DNA of 64,000 nucleotides from Croceivirga sp. (GTDB lineage Bacteria; Bacteroidota; Bacteroidia; Flavobacteriales; Flavobacteriaceae), in NCBI GenBank assembly GCA_028284935.1, contig JANQQQ010000016.1, positions 274,730 to 338,729 on the forward strand, in the 5' to 3' direction. The notes beneath the pieces were generated by a model that was given only the letters and a program-made list of their open reading frames with translations, did not search any database and was not told the DNA's origin. The position numbers and the translations under genes are program-made. Below, piece by piece: positions 60,544 through 64,000 of the stretch; position 1 is the stretch's first letter; the number at the start of each line of letters is the position of its first letter.

Positions 60544-61908
60544 TTACTTGTTTAGTATAATTTCCAATGCTGTTTTTTTATTGATGACATCCACCATGGA
60601 TTGCAAGTATTCTTGCTGGGTTGAATACAATTGGGTTTGTGCCTGTCTCAGTTCAAAACTGGTAGCCAAACCTTCAGAATACTTGACCTGGTTCTTATTT
60701 TCAATTCGTTCTGCAAGCGCTAGGTTGTCCTTAGAGGTCTGGTATTCCTCAATGGACAATATATAATCACTTTTGGCATTCTCATGTTGAAGTCGAATTT
60801 GTTCTTCCGCTTCGGTCAATTGGGTCTTTGCCTTCTCATAGGCAATCTTTGCCCGTTGGGTACTGGCACTTCGTCCTAAAGAGCTAAAAATAGGAATGTT
60901 CAAATCCACTCCGAAAGTGGAGAACCCAAACCAATCCTGGCCTTCATCAAAGAAGGTAAATTGATCGGCAAATGAAAGACCTCCGTAGTTAATAAAAGCA
61001 TTTAATGTAGGTAGTGCACGGCTTTTTGCCAATTTTAGTTCAAAGTAGCGTTGTTCATTGAGGTTATTGACCAACTTATAGTCTACATTGTTTTCCATAA
61101 TCAATTCTGAATCCAAAAAGCCGTAATCAATTTTACGTTGGGTAAGCTTATCTAAATTTTCGGTAAGCTCAGTTGGATTTTCAAGGGATATGCCCATCAT
61201 TAGATTGAGCATTTGCAAGGTTATTTTTTCCAATCTTCTTGCATTCTTCAATTGATTGTCAATAGAAGAGAGGGTAATTTGTAATTGATCCACACTTTCC
61301 TCATCACCAAGTCCGTTTTCATAGACCTTTTTGGTTTCGAACAAATTCTTTTCCAAAGTAGCCTTATTCTTTTCAAGGATAGAAACACTTTCTTCGGCCA
61401 GTAGCACATTACCATAGGCTTCTACCACGGCTTGCCTGACTTCCAAGTCTGTTTTTTCCTTGTTGTTTTTACTGTAGCTTAAAAAGGCCTTGGTTGCTTG
61501 CACCCCAACAATGTAAGACCCATCAAATAACTGTTGCCTCAAAGTTCCGGTAGCCGTCATTTGTTGTGGTGGACCAAAAACAATTGGAATAAAAACATCG
61601 GGTCCCTGTACTACTCCTGGTGGTAAGAACTCTTCCGGCACCAAAATGGAAGGAAATTGGGCTACGGGCTGCTTCAATTGGTTTTGGTAATTCACCGCAC
61701 CACTTATTTGCGGTAAGCCTGTGGCTATGGTCTCCCATTTTTGTTTTTGGGCATCCACCATATCCCTGCTGGCATTGATGGATTGATAATTATGTTCCAA
61801 TGCATAAGCCACTGCTTCATCCAAGGAAAACGAAGTTTTTGTTTCTTGTGCTGCTAGCGGAACTGACCATAATAACAGTAATATACCTAGTTTAATGATT
61901 GTTCGCAT
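60544..61908 (-). CDS. TolC family outer-membrane efflux channel
   Basis: A 454-aa exported protein (signal to ~P-L-A-A-Q, residue 20). The long alternating helical segments and internal duplication of outer-membrane efflux proteins are visible (A-V-A-Y-A-L-E-H-N-Y near 31, and S-A-S-T-Q-R-A-K-I-A-Y-E-K-A-K near 343). It forms the exit duct for the RND pump encoded next. It lies 10 bp upstream of the adaptor gene and begins directly after the tetR-like gene. Confidence 0.92.
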   Translation of the reverse strand: MRTIIKLGILLLLWSVPLAAQETKTSFSLDEAVAYALEHNYQSINASRDMVDAQKQKWETIATGLPQISGAVNYQNQLKQPVAQFPSILVPEEFLPPGVVQGPDVFIPIVFGPPQQMTATGTLRQQLFDGSYIVGVQATKAFLSYSKNNKEKTDLEVRQAVVEAYGNVLLAEESVSILEKNKATLEKNLFETKKVYENGLGDEESVDQLQITLSSIDNQLKNARRLEKITLQMLNLMMGISLENPTELTENLDKLTQRKIDYGFLDSELIMENNVDYKLVNNLNEQRYFELKLAKSRALPTLNAFINYGGLSFADQFTFFDEGQDWFGFSTFGVDLNIPIFSSLGRSASTQRAKIAYEKAKTQLTEAEEQIRLQHENAKSDYILSIEEYQTSKDNLALAERIENKNQVKYSEGLATSFELRQAQTQLYSTQQEYLQSMVDVINKKTALEIILNK

Positions 61909-62514
61909 TTATTCTTGGTTTGAATTGATGATTTCGTTTAAAATTTTTCGGCCTTTTGGAGTGACGATTCCTCTAAGGTGATATTCCAGGTAATAATCCT
62001 CAAGCTCCACTTTGGAGAACAATGTAGTAGGGAAAAGTTCAAGGTCTCCCAGACTGATTACCCCTGAAAAATAGATTCTTGCCACAAATTCCACATTTAG
62101 ATTTTCCCGATAGATGCCAATTTCAATACCTCGATTGATATTGTCCAAAACACAATCCTGCATGACCTCGAACTCTTTTTTCTTTAGGGTATCAAAGATT
62201 TTGGGATAATATTTTTGCAATTGGTACAGGGGAGAGGCCTTCTCATCTTTGAGACGGGACATGACGAATTTTTTTATTTCATAGAGTTCTTCAATGGAGT
62301 TTTTTTGTAGGGAACAAATGTGGTCAATACCATTGGAAATTTCCCAGAAGAGATTCATGGTGGTCTCTTCTACCAACTTCGTCTTGTTTTCAAAATGACT
62401 GTAAATGGTTTTCTTGGATATGCCCATTTCATGGGCGAGGTCGTCCATGGTGACGCTTTTGAAGCCAAAGTTCAAAAACAGGTCAGTGGCCTTATTTAAG
62501 ATATCATTTCTCAT
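61909..62514 (-). CDS. TetR family repressor of the efflux operon
   Basis: A 201-aa regulator. The N-terminal HTH (A-T-D-L-F-L-N-F-G-F-K-S-V-T-M-D-D-L-A-H-E-M-G-I-S-K-K-T-I-Y-x-H-F near 8-42) is canonical TetR, and the rest is a ligand-binding helical domain. It is the first gene of the operon; its stop codon is directly followed by the channel gene. The palindrome in its own promoter makes autorepression very likely. Confidence 0.92.
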   Translation of the reverse strand: MRNDILNKATDLFLNFGFKSVTMDDLAHEMGISKKTIYSHFENKTKLVEETTMNLFWEISNGIDHICSLQKNSIEELYEIKKFVMSRLKDEKASPLYQLQKYYPKIFDTLKKKEFEVMQDCVLDNINRGIEIGIYRENLNVEFVARIYFSGVISLGDLELFPTTLFSKVELEDYYLEYHLRGIVTPKGRKILNEIINSNQE

Positions 62515-62524
62515 TTCGAGGGGA

Positions 62525-62554
62525 CAAAACTATACTGGAAACTTTAAAAACAAA
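62525..62554 (-). promoter_or_regulatory. Promoter of the tetR-efflux operon
   Basis: On the minus strand, TTTG (62554-62551) and TAGTTTTG (62532-62525) match the Bacteroidota -33/-7 boxes with 18 bp between them, 10 bp upstream of the start codon at 62514. Confidence 0.6.
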
Positions 62555-62565
62555 AAAAGTTTCCA
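62536..62565. promoter_or_regulatory. TetR-type operator palindrome
   Basis: TGGAAACTTT, 10 bp, AAAGTTTCCA: a perfect 10-bp inverted repeat covering the -33 box and spacer of the efflux promoter. This is the position expected of a repressor operator for the adjacent TetR-family protein. Confidence 0.75.
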
Positions 62566-62712
62566 AAGTTTTACGTTTTTTTAACGTTATGCCAGTTATC
62601 CGATAAATTTCCTCTGATGAGACGATTAAAAAGGATGAAATTGGACCGAATTGGCGCTTTTTTGTTTGAAATGGTAAAGAACCCGCTGAACTGTAAACTT
62701 TTACTTCTCGAT

Positions 62713-63144
62713 TTAATCGACTTGCCTTTTTCCATCATTTTCATTTTTTCTTTTTACAAATTCCTTAAAGGCTGCCTCTCCCTCGGTGGACCAATACTCA
62801 TCATAGTACTTCCATTCTGAAAAATCCTTTCGCAAAGAGGAACATGATTTATTGCGCCTGGATCTAAGCCTTCTTTTTTTATGACTTTTCCCGGGGCCAT
62901 TTCCACCTCCAAAGCCAAAAATGATCTTGGCTAGGATTAAAATTCCAAAGGCCTGCCAGTAGGTAATTGTGGACAGTCCAAACAGTTCTGGCATGAGCCA
63001 ATTCCAAAGAAGCATGACAATATAGCCCACCAAGAACAGCATTGCGATTACAAACAAGGCGAAGAATACTAGCTTGACACCTTTGGTCACATGGTCTTTC
63101 ACACGGTTTTCCACGCTTTGTTCAAATTCATTTTTATATTCCAT
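62713..63144 (-). CDS. Small membrane protein paired with a sigma factor
   Basis: A 143-aa protein with two hydrophobic helices (~25-50 and ~65-85), then a strongly basic tract (H-K-K-R-R-L-R-S-R-R-N-K) and a Trp/Tyr-containing tail. The W-L-M-P-E-L-F-G-x-x-x-I-T-Y-W-Q-A-F-G motif recurs in Bacteroidota proteins encoded beside ECF-type sigma factors (recollection). It lies 11 bp downstream of the sigma gene. It may hold the sigma factor at the membrane, as an anti-sigma factor would, but it lacks a zinc anti-sigma domain. Function unproven. Confidence 0.72.
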   Translation of the reverse strand: MEYKNEFEQSVENRVKDHVTKGVKLVFFALFVIAMLFLVGYIVMLLWNWLMPELFGLSTITYWQAFGILILAKIIFGFGGGNGPGKSHKKRRLRSRRNKSCSSLRKDFSEWKYYDEYWSTEGEAAFKEFVKRKNENDGKRQVD

Positions 63145-63155
63145 AATATTTTATT

Positions 63156-63692
63156 TTAAACGTTGACTTTTTGTTCCAATTCCTTTTGCAAAAGAGACAT
63201 GGCCCGATGTCTTCTTGACATCAATGTTCCCTCAGGTATTCCGGTTTCCTCCGAAATTTCCCGGTAGGAGTATCCTTCAAAATCCACCGCCAATATGATA
63301 TCCCGATAGGCCGGTTTCAGCTCCATGATGACCGTCTTTAGTGTATTGGTAATATGCTGGGGGTAGTGGAGCTCCTCAGATTCATAGAACAGTTCCGCAA
63401 ACTCGGTCCAGAGGCGGTCCAGTTCCTCTTCTTCATACATTCGTTCCTTTTTTGTTCTCATTTTATCAATAATTCTATTCTTCAAGGTTCGATAAACAAA
63501 ACCGGGGACATTGTTTATGGGCAACGCGTCTTCCGGTCTTGAAAAGATTTTTAAGGCCACATCTTGTAAAATATCTTCAGCAGTACTTTCGGTCGTGTCA
63601 TCAATTTTTGATTTCACATACCCTTTTAATGCCAGATATTCCTCTTGGAAAAATGCCGTTATTTTTGATTGGTTGTTGTTCTCCGGATCCAT
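63156..63692 (-). CDS. ECF-type RNA polymerase sigma factor
   Basis: A 178-aa sigma-70 family factor. Region 2 includes T-A-E-D-I-L-Q-D-V-A-L-K-I-F (~39-52) and the R-T-L-K-N-R-I-I-D segment (~68-76). Region 4 carries an HTH (Y-R-E-I-S-E-E-T-G-I-P-E-G-T-L-M-S-R-R-H-R near 145-165). Its small size, with regions 2 and 4 only, is that of the extracytoplasmic-function class. It is first of the two-gene unit with the membrane protein. Its target promoters are unknown. Confidence 0.9.
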   Translation of the reverse strand: MDPENNNQSKITAFFQEEYLALKGYVKSKIDDTTESTAEDILQDVALKIFSRPEDALPINNVPGFVYRTLKNRIIDKMRTKKERMYEEEELDRLWTEFAELFYESEELHYPQHITNTLKTVIMELKPAYRDIILAVDFEGYSYREISEETGIPEGTLMSRRHRAMSLLQKELEQKVNV

Positions 63693-63835
63693 CCGTTAGC
63701 ATGTTTATGCTCCCTTCACTTATAAAGACGATGGATTTAAAATCCATTGCATTTTTTGAAGTTTTTCCGATATCTGTTGGACGTCAATAGGGGCCAATTG
63801 TAACAGGGAACGTATTTTTAACAAAAATTGAATGC

Positions 63836-64000
63836 ATGCGTGCCTTGGAATTTTATCAGAAGGAATTCATTTCATACCTCAACCAGCAAGCGTCTATAAA
63901 AGAGCCCCGCAATTTGTATGAGCCAGTGGACTATATTTTAAACCTAGGAGGGAAACGCCTTCGTCCTGTTTTGACCTTAATAGCCTCAGAGCTTTTTGGG
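63836..64000 (+). CDS. Polyprenyl synthetase, 5' part
   Basis: A frame open to the right edge, 55 codons from the ATG at 63836. The sequence Y-I-L-N-L-G-G-K-R-L-R-P-V-L-T near residue 33 is the conserved first region of long-chain isoprenyl diphosphate synthases (octaprenyl/farnesyl type), which build the side chain of menaquinone or related lipids. The aspartate-rich motifs lie beyond the window. Product chain length cannot be judged from this part. Divergent from the sigma factor gene. Confidence 0.85.
   Translation, partial: MRALEFYQKEFISYLNQQASIKEPRNLYEPVDYILNLGGKRLRPVLTLIASELFG

Noticed and set aside
62617-62820. A 67-codon plus-strand frame between tetR and the membrane protein gene
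   Set aside because: It overlaps the 3' end of the minus-strand membrane protein gene; translation is unremarkable and no start context is seen.

Overview
The window looks like chromosomal DNA of a marine-type member of the Flavobacteriaceae (Bacteroidota). The evidence is the family content: LytS/LytTR pairs, DUF3078, DUF3109 and DUF6503 proteins, YiaA/B, MORN-repeat proteins, paired GMC and DUF1080 sugar genes, a PiT transporter with a PhoU-like tail, and Bacteroidota-style promoters (TTTG then TAnnTTTG). Ribosome binding sites are weak throughout. I cannot name the genus from sequence reading alone. No rRNA, tRNA, CRISPR array, integrase or intact transposase was seen.

Layout. 0-6.2 kb: end of a deoxycytidylate-deaminase-type gene, a C-terminal processing protease, a MarC membrane protein, a DUF3109 cysteine-cluster protein and a TPR sensor kinase with its LytTR regulator. 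6.2-7.4 kb: a possible small secreted peptide and a mostly non-coding, degenerate stretch. 7.4-23.7 kb: two related carbohydrate loci. Locus A has a GMC flavoprotein, its Tat-type small subunit, a TIM-barrel isomerase, a DinB protein, an MFS permease, two Gfo/Idh/MocA proteins and a DUF1080 protein. Locus B has a second GMC flavoprotein, a second TIM-barrel protein and a second DUF1080 protein. This gene set fits oxidation of glycosides to 3-keto sugars followed by non-hydrolytic cleavage. Between the loci lie an alpha/beta hydrolase, a second LytS/LytTR pair and an ASCH protein. 23.8-29.1 kb: YicC, Gmk, NadD, a DJ-1/PfpI protein, an AraC-type regulator and two cold-shock-domain proteins.

29.1-38.2 kb is the accessory region. 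It holds an exported LanC-like lipoprotein with a Cys-Cys-Gly zinc motif, a small secreted protein, three diverged copies of an intergenic repeat, and then an AT-rich cluster. That cluster contains a 5-methylcytosine DNA methyltransferase, a short charged protein, a GHKL ATPase with a proline-rich linker, an unrecognised 269-aa protein, a DUF6339-like protein and a small winged-helix-like protein. The last five are tightly packed and probably co-transcribed. This resembles the methylase-plus-GHKL ATPase restriction/defence neighbourhoods, but no recognisable nuclease or helicase is present. It is the best candidate in the window for an undescribed system.

38.2-64 kb is mostly core: an outer-membrane barrel protein, YiaA/B, a large helical protein, a PiT phosphate transporter, dGTPase, DUF3078, Dxs, TadA, a cold-shock protein, a ClC anion channel lacking the usual gating glutamate, TPR and TonB-C-like proteins, AspS, a MORN protein, a TetR-regulated RND efflux operon with a clear operator palindrome over its promoter, an ECF-type sigma factor with a membrane partner, and the start of a polyprenyl synthetase.
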